From assembly GCF_020497125.1 (NCBI RefSeq), contig NC_059087.1, positions 19,315,925-19,379,924 on the forward strand: a DNA stretch of 64,000 nt, read 5' to 3'. The notes beneath the pieces were generated by a model that searched no databases, was not told the origin of the DNA, and was given only the letters and a program-made list of their open reading frames with translations. Origin of the DNA: Mauremys mutica (lineage: Eukaryota; Chordata; Testudines; Geoemydidae). The position numbers and the translations under genes were made by a program. Below, in pieces: positions 40,926-51,471 of this stretch; the stretch's first letter is position 1; every line of letters begins with the position of its first letter.

Positions 40926-40960
40926 CTTATATTGCAGAGAAACTCCACCTTTATGCTAAT
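40926..40960 (-). promoter_or_regulatory. V8 promoter (TATA, near-octamer)
   Basis: TATAAG at 40926-40931 and ATTAGCAT at 40953-40960, one mismatch from the octamer. The spacing between the two is shorter than in V1 and V6. Confidence 0.65.
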
Positions 40961-41550
40961 CTGATCCTGTCTCATTGGTCCTCGAGATCACAGAGAAGTG
41001 CCCTGGCTGAAGGGGGAGGGCATCCTGTGGTGAGGGACTTCAGCCATCTCAGGCCCTGTTTCAGTCAGTTCCCCTGGCGTGGGTCAGCGTCCTGCAGACA
41101 GGGTTGTACAGACAGCACAGCTTGAAGGTGGCATGAGCGGTGCTGTCTCAGACAGGGCAGGGAAGTCACAATGGGCTGACGTCACTGACGCTTCAGAACA
41201 CCCCAGAGGCCTTCTCCTCTGAAACGGCTACACAGTAACGGCAATAAATGTATAGGGCTGATGATGCTTCATGTGAAACCTGCACGGACACCACCGCAAA
41301 TGATCCTTGGCTGTTCTGAATAGTGATCTGTGCCTTGAGACAGATGGGGGTTACTTAATAGTTCACATCAAGTGGTCATTTCGGCCTGGTTTCAATCTCT
41401 GCCGATTATATGGCTCAGCTCTGTGCTATCTGCATTGCTGGGCGGGCTGGAAAGGTCTGTGGGGTGTCAGTGGTTGCCGTGGGGTGTATGTCGTGCAGGA
41501 AAGCAGCACCCTTCAGTTTGGGGCTGAATAAAGAGGTTTGCATAAGTTAT

Positions 41551-42979
41551 CCTAGAATATTAAGGGAATTGGCGAGTGAAATTGCAAGCCCGTTAGCGAT
41601 GATTTTTAATAAATCTCTAAACTCGGGGGTTGTACCGTTTGACTGGAGATTAGCTAATATAGTTCCTATATTCAAGAAGGGGAAAAAAAGTGACCCGGGT
41701 AACTACAGGCCTGTTAGTTTAACATCTGTAGTATGCAAAGTCATGGAAAAAATTTTAAAGGAGAGAGTGGTTACAGAGCATGAGGCCGATGGCAACTGGG
41801 ACAAATTACAGCATGGATTTACGAAAGGTAGATCGTGCCAAACCAACCTGATCTCCTTCTTTGAGAAAGTAACAGATTTTTTTAGACAACGGAAATGCAG
41901 TGGATCTAATATATCTTGATTTCAGTAAGGCGTTTGATATGGTACCACATGAGGAATTACTGGTTAAATTGGAAAAGATGGGGATTGAAATGAAAATCCA
42001 GAGGTGGATAAGGAGCTGGTTAAAGGGGAGACTGCAGAGGGTCGTATTGAAGGGGGAACTGTCGGGTTGGAGGGGGGTTACCAGTGGAGTTCCTCAAGGT
42101 TCGGTTTTGGGTCCGATTTTATTCAGTCTATTTATCGCTGACCTGGGAACCAAGAGTAGGAGTGGGCTGATAAAGTTTACGGATGACACCAAGTTGGGAG
42201 GTATTGCAAATTCGGAAAAGGATCGGGATATCCTCCAGGGAGATTTGGATGACCTTGTAAACTGGAGTATTAGTAACAGGATGAAATTCAATAGTGAGAA
42301 GTGTAAGGTTATGCATTTAGGGATGACTAACAAGAACTTTAGTTATAAGCTGGGGACGCACCAGTTGGAAGTAACGGAGGAGGAGAAGGACCTAGGAGTC
42401 CTGGTTGATCGTAGGATGACTATGAGTAGGCAGTGTGATGTGGCCGTTAAAAAAGCTAATGCGGTCTTGGGATGCATTAGGCGAGGTATTTCTAGTAGGG
42501 ATAAGGAGGTGCTAGTCCCGTTATATAAGGCGTTGGTAAGACCTCATTTGGAGTATTGTGTGCAGTTTTGGTCTCCCATGTTTAAGAAGGATGAATTCAA
42601 ACTGGAACGGGTACAAAGAAGGGCCACTAGAATGATCCGAGGAATGGAAAGCCTGTCGTATGAAAGGAGACTTGAGGAGCTCGGTTTGTTTTCCTTAACC
42701 AAAAGAAGGATAAGAGGAGATATGATTGCACTCTTTAAATATATCAGAGGGATAAATACCAGGGAAGGAGAGGAATTATTTCAGCTCAGTGCTAATGTGG
42801 ACACGAGGACAAACGGATATAAATTGTCAGTCAGGAAATTTAGGCTTGAAATTAGACAAAGGTTTCTAACCATCAGAGGAGTGCAATTCTGGAACAGCCT
42901 ACCAAAGGAAACAGTGGGGGCGAAGGACCTCCATGACTTTAAGATTAAGCTAGATAAGTTTATGGAGGAGATGGTATGA
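41551..42979 (+). pseudogene. CR1 reverse transcriptase ORF2, single frameshift
   Basis: The first frame (to 41919) holds the fingers region WRLANIVPIFKKG, PGNYRPVSLTS and LQHGFTKGRSCQTNL. The second (41900-42979) holds the palm with IYLDFSKAFD, GVPQGSVLGPILFSLFI, a catalytic FTDD box (FADD in most CR1), KCKVMHLG, and the thumb and C-terminal region to LHDFKIKLDKFM. The frames are offset near a T-run at about 41875-41882, consistent with one indel. Upstream endonuclease is missing. With only one lesion over about 1.4 kb the copy is fairly young. Confidence 0.92.
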
Positions 42980-43326
42980 TAGGATAACGGGCTTAGTCAA
43001 TAGGTCAATTAAGTGCCACACTGGTAATTAGTACAATGGGTCAATGATAGGATATTGTTAGCCTTTTTCCAGAGGGTATGGCTGGAGAGTCTTGCCTGCA
43101 TGCTCGGGGTTCAGCTGACCGCCATATTTGGGGTCGGGAAGGAATTTTCCTCCAGGGTAGATTGGCAGTGGCCCTGGAGGTTTTTCGCCTTCCTCCGAAG
43201 CATGGGGCAGGGGTCGCTTGCTTAAGGAGTGGGTGGATCGGCTTATGTGGCCTGCATCTTGCAGGAGGTCAGACTAGATGATCATAATGGTCCCTTCTGA
43301 TTTTGAATTCTATGATTCTATGATTG
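41551..43326 (+). mobile_element. CR1 LINE, 5'-truncated, 1.78 kb
   Basis: The longest CR1 copy. It interrupts the repeated host phrase GCATAAGTTAT / TGTTGTTAATCACG that is contiguous at 52.05 kb. It ends with the CR1 signature of tandem ATTCTATG units (ATTCTATGATTCTATGATT). No target duplication is seen, as usual for CR1. It is absent from the paralogous V11 unit, so it inserted after that duplication. Coding sequence is damaged by one frameshift. Confidence 0.93.
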
Positions 43327-44422
43327 TGCAGTTGTTGTTAATCACGTTCGATCTCCATCCCAGAACGGCCCCACCAGGGAGCAGAGAGAGGCAGGTACCC
43401 ACCAGTGGCAGCACTGAGCCTGCCCCAGCAGGAGGGGTGAGCGGCAGCGCTCAGGGGACAGGACTTGGAGCCAGGAACTCTGCAGTTCTAGTCCCAGCTC
43501 CTGCACCGACTGGACAGTGATGGAAGCAAATGGAAGCAGCAGAGGTGCATTCTGGGACTTCTTGTTTTAAGCCAGGAGCAGTGAACCCAGCCCAGTGCAT
43601 TCACACTGCCTCCCTCCCCCTGGTGTCAAGGCTGCGCTAACTAACCTTTGCCCTCGCTCATGGCTCTGAGTGTTTGGCGCAGCTCTGTGGAGTCAGAGCC
43701 CTCCTGCTCCTGCGCGTTTCACCTCAGAAATCAGCCCTTTAACGTTCTCATTACTCAGAGACTGAGGCTCTTCTCCTTCCTGCTGGTGCCACGTGGGGGC
43801 TTGTCACAGGCCTCGGCCCTGCTCACAGTCAGGCTGTTGTGCAGGATCTCAGGAGGCTGGGAGGGGTCTGAGTTCTCCTGGGTGCAGGACACAGGTGCCC
43901 CCAAGGCCCGTGGGGTTGGAGAGTGGGGAAAAGTGAGCTCTGGCTGCTGGCTCCAGGAGCCTGACACTCAAGTGTGGGAAAGTGTGTGTGTGTGTGTGTG
44001 TGTTGCTGTCTAGACAAAGCTGTGAGGAGAAGAGAACTTGTCTGACTTTGGCAGTAGAAGTTTGGAGAACAGTGTCCAGCCTTGGACTGTTACCAGGTGA
44101 GGGGCGTCCTCATTCCCAGTGGTATCAGAGAAGAGGTGAGATGAGAGAACTGACATGGAGCCAGGGACTGGGTGCGAGTCCAGTTTGTCCCTTTAACAGG
44201 AATGGGGATGAGATCCCATCGCTCTCTGAATTGTCCTTTAGAGCTCTGGGCGTTGGGTGAGATTGTTCACAAGGATTATGAGGGAGATGCAGCGTGGTCC
44301 CAGGCTCTGTCTGGAGGGATTTCTGGGCAGATTAAATTTGATACCTGCTCCCCCATCTCTGAAATGGCCCCTCACGCTGTCACAGGACGAATGCTATTAA
44401 ACGTTCCCCTTTGATGACAAGA
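43327..44422. other. Spacer 3' of V9
   Basis: Paralogous to 16.73-17.77 and 52.06-52.85 kb. It contains a (GT)n run at 43984-44003. No gene recognised. Confidence 0.6.
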
Positions 44423-44461
44423 GGTTTGTGTCTCACTTCCCCATCTGGCTGTGTCACTGTG
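44423..44461 (-). promoter_or_regulatory. V9 RSS, 23-bp spacer
   Basis: Heptamer CACAGTG (44455-44461), 23-bp spacer, nonamer ACACAAACC (44423-44431). Confidence 0.95.
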
Positions 44462-44944
44462 ATTCTGATCACTGCTGCTGTCGTACACCTGACAATAATA
44501 ATCAGCCTCGTCCTGCGCCTGGACTCCAGTGATGGTTAACGTGGCCGTGTTCCCGGAGTTGGCACCAGAGAATCGATCGGGGATTCCGGAGGGTCTCCTG
44601 CTATCAAAATATATAATGAGTAGCGGGGCGCTGCCAGGTTTCTGTTGGTACCACTGCACACTCTTGCCCCCGATGTTGTTTCCTAAACAGGTCAGTTGAG
44701 CATTTTGTCCTGGAGACACAGACACTGAGGGCAGCTGAGTCACCACGTACTGAGCGAGAGAACCTGAGACAGGAGGAGAAAACATGGGGATAAAAATCAA
44801 TATTTCAAAAGCTAACACACCATAGGCTGTGCAGGAACCTGAGGAAGAGAAAATCCCATGAATAAGGAGATGGAGAAAAACTCTCCTGCTTATAATACCT
44901 AAGCAGTAAGTGAGCAGCGCGAGGAGCAGAGGGACCCAGGCCAT
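44462..44944 (-). CDS. IGLV: V-lambda gene V9, group B, open
   Basis: Leader exon 44899-44944 encodes [15 protein letters not shown]. The V exon (44462-44763, 302 nt) starts [16 protein letters not shown] and keeps [22 protein letters not shown]2 [15 protein letters not shown] and DEADYYC, with germline CDR3 [10 protein letters not shown]. Unusual residues include Leu for Pro in TQLPS and Leu after the first Cys. The 135-bp intron is a multiple of three and has no in-frame stop, so leader, intron and V exon form one continuous frame. An unspliced product would also stay open. Paralogue of V2. Confidence 0.94.
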
Positions 44945-45012
44945 GATGGAAATCCAGACGAGCTCGGCTTCCTGAGGCAAACGGGTCTGTAGCTGGGACC
45001 CTCCAATTCTCT

Positions 45013-45053
45013 CTTAAACCCCCAGAGCTGGAGAACGGCCCCTTCATGCAAAT
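45013..45053 (-). promoter_or_regulatory. V9 promoter with perfect octamer
   Basis: ATTTGCAT at 45046-45053 (minus) and TTTAAG at 45013-45018. Confidence 0.85.
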
Positions 45054-45197
45054 CTGCTCCCTGCTCACTGGCTGCTGCTGCCTTTCACTCCCCAAGAGCA
45101 CAGGGTCCCAGGGGAGAGCCTCTCTGCATAAATCCCCTCAGACACCTATGTAGGGAAGGGCTGCTTTGCTTTTCATTGGCAAGGAGAATGTCTAGGT

Positions 45198-45498
45198 CAG
45201 GGGTCGGAAACCTTTCGGAAGTGCTGTGCCGAGTCTTCATTTATTCACTCTAATTTAAGGTTTTGCGTGTCAGTAATTTTTTAGAAGGTCTCTTTCTATG
45301 AGTCTATAGTATATAACTAAACTATTGTTGTATGTAAAGTAAATAAGGTTTTTAAAATGTTTAAGAAACTTTATTTAAAATTAAATTAAAATGCAAAGGC
45401 TCCCTGGACTGGTGGCCAGGACCCAGGCAGTGTGAGTGCCACTGAAAATCAGCTCACGTGCCGCCTTTGGCACGCATGCCATAGGTTGCCTACCCCTG
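45198..45498. mobile_element. hAT-like MITE, 301 bp (V9 copy)
   Basis: Starts CAGGGGTCGG, ends CTACCCCTG, with GTCTAGGT direct repeats on both sides (45190-45197, 45499-45506). It has the same length and target site as 13589-13889. Confidence 0.88.
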
Positions 45499-45806
45499 GT
45501 CTAGGTCGTCCCAGAGGTGAGGAGCTCCCAATGGGGTTGGTCTGCTCAGAAAGTCAAGTGCAGCCCCCTCTCCTCAGAAGTCTCCAATTTTATCTGCCTG
45601 AGACCTCAAAGAAAACTGTGGTTTCTTTTCATGCCTCCAGGCCACAGTTGTTTTCAGTCATGCCACCATTTTCAGTCATTGCAGGAAGAAATCCTGTCCA
45701 GTTTTGGGGTGATCATTTCTGGGGTGCTGGCTGGGTGGGTGCTGGTGTATGGGGTCTGGTGTTGGGGCTGGTTACAGAGGGGGGGCTGGATGGGGTGGGT
45801 GCTGTT

Positions 45807-45928
45807 TAGGGTGACCAGACAGCAAATGTGAAAAATTGGGATGGGGTGGGGGGTAATAGGAGCCTATATAAGAAAAAGACCCAAAAATTGGGACTCTCCC
45901 TATAAAGTCTGGACATCTGGTCATTTTA
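45807..45928. mobile_element. hAT-like MITE, 122 bp (V9 copy)
   Basis: TAGGGTGACCAG start, CTGGTCATTTTA end, 8-bp GTGCTGTT repeats at 45799-45806 and 45929-45936. Paralogue of 14199-14320. Confidence 0.9.
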
Positions 45929-47279
45929 GTGCTGTTGCATGGGGACTGGTGTTGGGGCTGGGTACGGAGTGAGGACTGGATGGGGCAGGTGCTGTTGGAT
46001 GGGGACTGGAATTGGGGTAGTTTCAGAGTGGGGGCTGGATGAGGGCAGTTGATATTCGCAGACCTTACATCAATCCCCTGGTGCGCAGGACTGTCCCGAT
46101 TTGATGCACAAACTCCCTATTCCACGGGGTGGCTGGGCCTGGCTCCTCACTCTGGGAACTGGAACCTGGCCCCCAGTGAGCGGGTCACAGCCCTGCTCAG
46201 GTCTGGCCCGGCCGCCCCACGGGAATGAGGGAGGAGCTGCTGGTTCGTCTTTTCTTTGTGCCTTTCAGCCGTCGTGCCAAGTGTCATGGCCCCGTTTATT
46301 CCTGGCAGCCCTCGCACAGCGTCCTTTGTTATTGCGCAGAGTGTGAGTGTTTGTGGGCTGGAGCCGGAGGGGTCTGGTGCTGGGCGCTGACAGCCCCTGA
46401 CTCTGAGTGTGTGGCACACGCACTTCACCCAACACCCAGGGCTGGTGCACACCGGCCCTCACAGCCCCTCCCTGCAGTGCGGTTGGCGCCCACTTATTGA
46501 TATCGCCCCCTAGTGGCCAGTATCGCACTTGCCATGATCCCGTCCCTGACTCTCCAGGGCTGTAGGTAACATCGCCTGCCAGTCCCTTCCAGCTTTCACC
46601 CTCTTCCTGCCCCAGAGACCAGGGAGCAGAGGGGGCGGCTGGGAAGTTGGAATCCAAACAGGGTTCTCTAGGGTCCCTTGTCCAGATCATGTGAGCGCTG
46701 CTGGGGAATAAAAAGCCCCAAAGCCCAGAGATCTCTCTAGCCCAGCAGTGTGTAGCCTGACTGGCATTACACTGCCCTAGTACAGACTCTGAGCTCCAGT
46801 ACTGTGAGGGTGAAGAGCACCCCCTGGTGGTCAGTGCTGCTGTTACTAAGATTATTCTGGCTGGGGTTTCACAAAAGCTAGAGACCCTCCATGCTGAGCT
46901 CATCACAAAGTGGGCCCCTACTCACTGTCTCTCACAGCTGCAGGGAACATCACTGTACAGTTGTTTCCAGCATTCATATTGTTCCTTTTCAGGGTGGTGT
47001 TCTCTGTGCTGGCTGCACTGATCACGGCATCAGGCTGCTCACACCTTTGGAAGGGATTACCCAGGGATTTCAGAAGTTGCACCTGCCTAGGTTAAGACTA
47101 ATGCGACCCAAGCTAGGGAAGTCACCTCCTCCTAGCTGCTTTGCTATTGTTGCTTCTTCCTGTGACACTAATGGCCTGTTCTGACCCCAGGGGCACCCGG
47201 CGTGAGCGGTAGCGGATGCTGGGGCCGTGGAGGCCAGCTCTGCAGTGGAGGGTCGATCAGTGACATGCACTCCAGGTAT
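45929..47279. other. Spacer of V9 unit, no gene recognised
   Basis: Paralogous to 14.33-15.67 kb. Open frames recurring in both copies reflect the duplication and lack domains. Confidence 0.6.
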
Positions 47280-47401
47280 TAGGGTTGCTAATTTTCGTTG
47301 GCTGTATTCCTGGAGGTTTCATCACATGATATAATCTTTATTAAAGATTGATCTTTTATTCCTGGAGACTCCAGGACAATCGTGGAGGGTTAGCAGCCCT
47401 A
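47280..47401. mobile_element. Short inverted-ended repeat (MITE-like)
   Basis: Homologue of 15666-15787, from TAGGGTTGCTAA to AGCAGCCCTA. Confidence 0.55.
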
Positions 47402-47845
47402 CCAGGTACGTTCTCAGTGGAATTTCTGTCATTCCCATGTACATCAGTCAGGATGTCATTCCTGGGTAGGCTGATGCTTCCCTGTGAATATTTAAGGAAA
47501 CAGCCCTGCTCCATCACCCGGCCCAGGGGCCTGTCTTACATTGGAAATGTCAGGATCTCCCTTCCCCCTCTTTGCTGCAGGCCTTTGGCAAGGTCGGTCG
47601 GGCCCTAAATAGGGATGTCTCATGAGGGTGTAGCCAGAGTGGCAGCTTCCTCTGCCCGTTCTGAGGCTGAACGAGATGGAGACCCTTAGTCAGCAGAGAG
47701 TTCCTGTCCTGCACAAGGAAATGGAGGAGAGAGACTGGACTGAGCAGTTCACATGGTCCATGGAGTGAGCTGGGAGAAGTTGTCGTCCCCTCTTCCCCAA
47801 GTAAAGAGAGAGAATGTGGAGGGGGAAGGGCAGAGCTCTTAGAAT

Positions 47846-48075
47846 TCACCAATCGATTACAATTCTCTGAGAGTGTCAACAAGCACGTGGACAAGGGTGA
47901 TCCAGTGGACATAATGTACTTGGACTTTCAGAAAGTCTTTGATAAGTTCTCACCCCAAAGGCTATTAAATAAAGTAAGGCATGGGATAAGAGGGAAGGTC
48001 CTTGCATGGATCAGTAACTGCTTAAAAGATAGGAAACAAAGAGGAGGAAAAAATGGTCAGTTTTCAGAATGGGGA
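47846..48075 (+). pseudogene. CR1 LINE RT fragment (V9 unit)
   Basis: GDPVDIMYLDFQKVFDK, then LLNKVRHGIRGKVLAW and LKDRKQRGG. Truncated at both ends; paralogue of 16231-16455. Confidence 0.85.
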
Positions 48076-48906
48076 GCTGAACGGGGGCTGCCCATGGTCT
48101 AGGTGAGTCCCCTCCCCACCGGGTAAATGAACCGTTGGGGGGGGGCGGGGAGTGTCAGGAACAGTAAGAGCAGCACCAGCCCCACCTCTGGCCAGTTTGT
48201 GACTGGCCAAAACCAGCCGGGTCCAATTTGTGCGTCGCTTCGGTTGGACGGAAACTGCACCTTTTATTTGTCTGAAACGTTCGGAGCAGCTCTAGTTACG
48301 TGGAACCCACTTTGCTTTCGATGCCCCAGGCTGCCCCCAGAGGGGACCCTCAGCAAACCCTCTTTCGGGGGTGAGATCCCCCCTGGAGCGCTCGATCCCT
48401 CCTCTGCCCAACTCCAGTACGGCAGGAGCACATCGACCACCCTCTGGACACTCGTTAATGGCATCACTGCCGTGTTTACCCCACTCCCCCGAGGATTCGA
48501 TTAAAAGAAGAGCAGCTGGTGGGCTACTGAGTAACCTGGCCACCTCCGGAGAGGCAGGGGTGTGTCCCCTTGCCCTTTCCTCAGCACCCCCTGGGCTTCT
48601 CAGTAGCAATGGCTGCATGGCCGGGGCAGGAGCCACCCACGTGAGAGCTGTCTGCTGGGGGACTTTCCAGTGCTCAGAATGGGCCTCTCAACTCACTGGA
48701 GCACAGAGACTGGAGCCTGTGCCAGGGGAGGGAGGACTCAGCCCTTTCCCACCCCAGGGGTTACTAAGGAGACAAACTGTGAGCCCAGCCTGCCGAGAAG
48801 GATTTTGTGGGCAGATGAAATAAGAAGCCTCCATCCCCAGCTCAGAAATGGCCCCTCACGCTGTCACAGAAAGAATGAGAATAAATGATCCCACGGTTGA
48901 ATGGGC
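48076..48906. other. Spacer 3' of V10
   Basis: Related to the V3/V4 and V12/V13 spacers (phrases GGTGAGATCCCCCC and GGCATCACTGCCGTG). Its V-proximal end resembles the V14 3' flank (GGTTACTAAGGAGACAAACTG). No gene recognised. Confidence 0.6.
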
Positions 48907-48945
48907 AGTTTTTGCCTCACTTCCCCATCTGGCTGTGTCACTGTG
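48907..48945 (-). promoter_or_regulatory. V10 RSS, 23-bp spacer
   Basis: Heptamer CACAGTG (48939-48945), 23-bp spacer, nonamer GCAAAAACT (48907-48915; 7 of 9). Confidence 0.93.
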
Positions 48946-49437
48946 AGTAGTGCCAGTGTCTTTGAACCCATGCTCACAGTAATAATCTGCCTCGTCCTGC
49001 GCCTGGACTCCAGTGATGGTTAATGTGGCTGTTTTACCGGAGCTGGCCCCAGAGAATCGCTCAGGGATTCCGGAGGGTCTCTCACTATCCTTATATATAA
49101 CAAGTACGGGGGCACGGCCCGGTTTCTGCTGGTACCACTGCACATACTGTTTGTCAACTTTTTCTCCCGTGCAAGTGAGTTGAGCATTTTGCCCCAGAGA
49201 CACAGACACTGTAGGCGGCTGGGTCAGCACGTACTGGGCGAGAGAACCTGCAATAGGAGGAGAAAACATGGGGATAAAATGATAATTAAAGCTCTTGGCC
49301 AGCAGCCTGGCGAAGCAATGGGAGAAATGGTTCTAATATCAAAGTCCCCTTTGATTGGAAGACTGAGATAAGCCCCCCTCCCTCACCCCACCTGAGCAGT
49401 AAGTGAGCAGCGTGAGGAGCAGAGGGGCCCAGGCCAT
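48946..49437 (-). CDS. IGLV: V-lambda gene V10, subgroup B', open
   Basis: Leader exon 49392-49437 encodes [15 protein letters not shown], with donor GTGGGG and a 144-bp intron. The V exon (48946-49247, 302 nt) starts [16 protein letters not shown] and keeps [22 protein letters not shown]2 [15 protein letters not shown] and DEADYYC. Germline CDR3 is [10 protein letters not shown], unlike any other V here. The subgroup is separated from B by [21 protein letters not shown] and by the intron start. The framework is intact. Its upstream flank is shared with V7. Confidence 0.95.
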
Positions 49438-49505
49438 GGTGGGAATCCAGACGAGCTCGGCTTCCTGAGGCAAACGGGTCTGTGGCTGGGACCCTCCAAT
49501 TCTCT

Positions 49506-49547
49506 CTTAAACCCCCCAGCACTGGAGAACGGCCCCTTCATGCAAAT
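49506..49547 (-). promoter_or_regulatory. V10 promoter with perfect octamer
   Basis: ATTTGCAT at 49540-49547 (minus) and TTTAAG at 49506-49511. Confidence 0.85.
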
Positions 49548-50484
49548 CTGCTCCCTGCTCACTGGCTGCTGCTGGCACCTCCCTCCCCTCAGAGACAACT
49601 ACAGACAGACCAAAGAATTGGTTAGTTTTTCATCTGCAAGGAAAAATGAAGCTTATCTTGGTGGTGAGGAGCTGTGTCTACTTAGATCATTACCGTTCAG
49701 CGCACTCCCTCTGGAGCGAGGAGTCTCCAATGTTGTCTGCTTGACACTGCAAAGCTAGCTGGGTTTCTTGTCATGACCCTGACCCACAATATTTTGCAGC
49801 TGTAAGAAAGTATGGCTTGTTTGGGGCGGCTGCTGGGACTTGCTGGCGATGGAGGTTGTGCAGGTGTCTCTGAGAGGTGTGGCTGGTGTGGACAGATGGC
49901 TTCTGGTGCCTGGGGTGTGGTGTTGGCATGGGATTTGGCAGTGGACAATATGGCTGACGCTGGTGGTGGACTTGCATCTGGGTGGTTTTGGTGCTCTTGG
50001 AAGATGCTGCTGAGGAACATACTGCGGAAAGGGATGGGGGAGGGGCTAAAACCCTTCTGCGCTGCGCACTGCTCACGGGACGCTCACTGAAAGATGGTGA
50101 GGAACCAGCTAAGGATACTGTGAGCAATGGGGCCCATGGTGAGCGAGGCAGCTGGCTCCTGACGGCTTTTAGTGGCTTTCCCTGCAGAAGGACGTGGTGT
50201 GGGCAGCGGGACGGGAATGTGGCAGCCGAAGAGGGAGAGAACTTCTGCTTCTCTCCCCTTAGCTTCCCCCTCCCGGATTAGAGCAGCCGCTGGGTTGTGG
50301 TGATCTTGTCATGACCCTCCAGCCGTTCCAAAGGAGACTGCCAGTCTGAGCACCCTGCTCCAGGGCGCTGGGAGCAGAGAGGGGAGTGGGTGACTGGGGA
50401 GTGAGAGGCTAAAGCACAGTGTCCTCCAGGTCACATTAGAAAGGGGAAAGTTGCCGGGGTATGAAAAGCCCCAAGCCCAGAGAC
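49548..50484. other. Spacer upstream of V10
   Basis: Up to 50361 it is paralogous to the V7 upstream flank. After that it resembles the common spacer (AAGCCCCAAGCCCAGAGA). No gene recognised. Confidence 0.6.
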
Positions 50485-50622
50485 AGGGCTGCTCTACTGT
50501 TTTCGCTGCCCCAAGCAGCGCCGAATTGCCGCTGCGGATGGTGGGGGCAGTCCGTGTGCCATTAGGGCGGCAGGCGCGTTTCCGCGGCGGTGGCAATTTG
50601 GCGGCAGCTTCTGTCTCTGTCT
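50485..50622. mobile_element. GC-rich MITE fragment
   Basis: Starts CAGGGCTGCTCTACTG and is rich in CpG and GCGGC repeats. Its first bases resemble the ends of the inserts at 17785 and 37083. The far end merges with the V11 unit boundary (CTGAACTCTGGG), so the true end is unclear. Confidence 0.6.
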
Positions 50623-50826
50623 TCTGAACTCTGGGTCTCCAGCTCCTTTCTATGGGAGTTGAGTTTTTTTAAGGCACTGGAGACAGGAAATGAAGTGAAC
50701 TCTAGATCACCCAAAGATTACATGAAGAAAACGTATTTGTGTGATATGCTGTAGGCAGAGACCGAACCTAGCGGCCTGCGCAGGCCCCTATAGATCACAG
50801 GCTGAGGGTGGGAAGATGAAGGCAGT

Positions 50827-50865
50827 TTTTTTTTTCTCACTTCCCCATCTGTGTGTGTCACAGTG
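50827..50865 (-). promoter_or_regulatory. V11 RSS, off-consensus
   Basis: Heptamer CACTGTG (50859-50865), 23-bp spacer and an A-run nonamer (50827-50835). Same form as V8. Confidence 0.8.
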
Positions 50866-51366
50866 AGGAGGAGCACTGCTACTCCCACTCCACGCAGCAC
50901 AGTAATAATCAGCCTCATCCTCTGCCAGGGCCCCAGAGATGGTCAGATAGCCGGTGTTACTGGACGTGTCTTGAGAACCAAAGACGCGAGCAGGGACCCA
51001 AGAACTCTGACCTTGCTGGACTCTGAATAGTAATACAGCAGGTATCGTAGAGAATTCCCAGGTTTCTGCTGGTACCAGTACACATGGCAGCCACTGATAC
51101 TGCTCCTACTGCTCATGGTGCAGGAGAGTTTCACGGTGTTTCCTGGGGACACTAACACTGAGGGCGGCTGAGTCAGCACAGGCTGCAAACTGGAAGCTGG
51201 AAAAATAATGGAGAAGCCTGTGAACCCCACTGTGTCCATCCCCGGCCACTAGTGACACAGTTTGTGCATTGACTCCAGCAGCAACTTCAATGTGTATTGA
51301 ACCCGCTTCCCCGTTCTCACCTGTGCACCACGTCCCCAGCAGGACGATGACGGGAGCCCAGAGCAT
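50866..51366 (-). pseudogene. IGLV: V-lambda pseudogene V11, group A, frameshifted
   Basis: The leader exon (51321-51366, [15 protein letters not shown]) and 124-bp intron are normal. The V exon (50866-51196) is open through [19 protein letters not shown] and YYYSESSK. A 1-nt loss relative to V8, in the plus-strand stretch near 51000-51015 (end of CDR2), then shifts the frame. The second Cys is therefore out of frame, though its YYC codons survive as sequence. The RSS is off-consensus like that of V8. It is inactivated by a single lesion, so the loss is recent. Confidence 0.9.
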
Positions 51367-51436
51367 TGTGAGGAGATTTCAGACCCTGGGGAGAAATACA
51401 GCCAGATCCACTGAGACTCCCTGACAGGATCTGCCC

Positions 51437-51471
51437 CTTATATAGCAGAGAAGCTCCACCTTTGTGCTAAT
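51437..51471 (-). promoter_or_regulatory. V11 promoter remnant
   Basis: TATAAG at 51437-51442 and ATTAGCAC (two mismatches to the octamer) at 51464-51471. Confidence 0.55.

Larger units (their letters stand above)
40112..41550. repeat. V8 unit, duplicated as the V11 unit
   Basis: Matches 50624-52060 at an offset of about 10.5 kb, beginning at CTGAACTCTGGGTCTCC in both. The left neighbours differ completely: a Penelope-like element here, and a GC-rich MITE at 50.6 kb. Confidence 0.87.
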
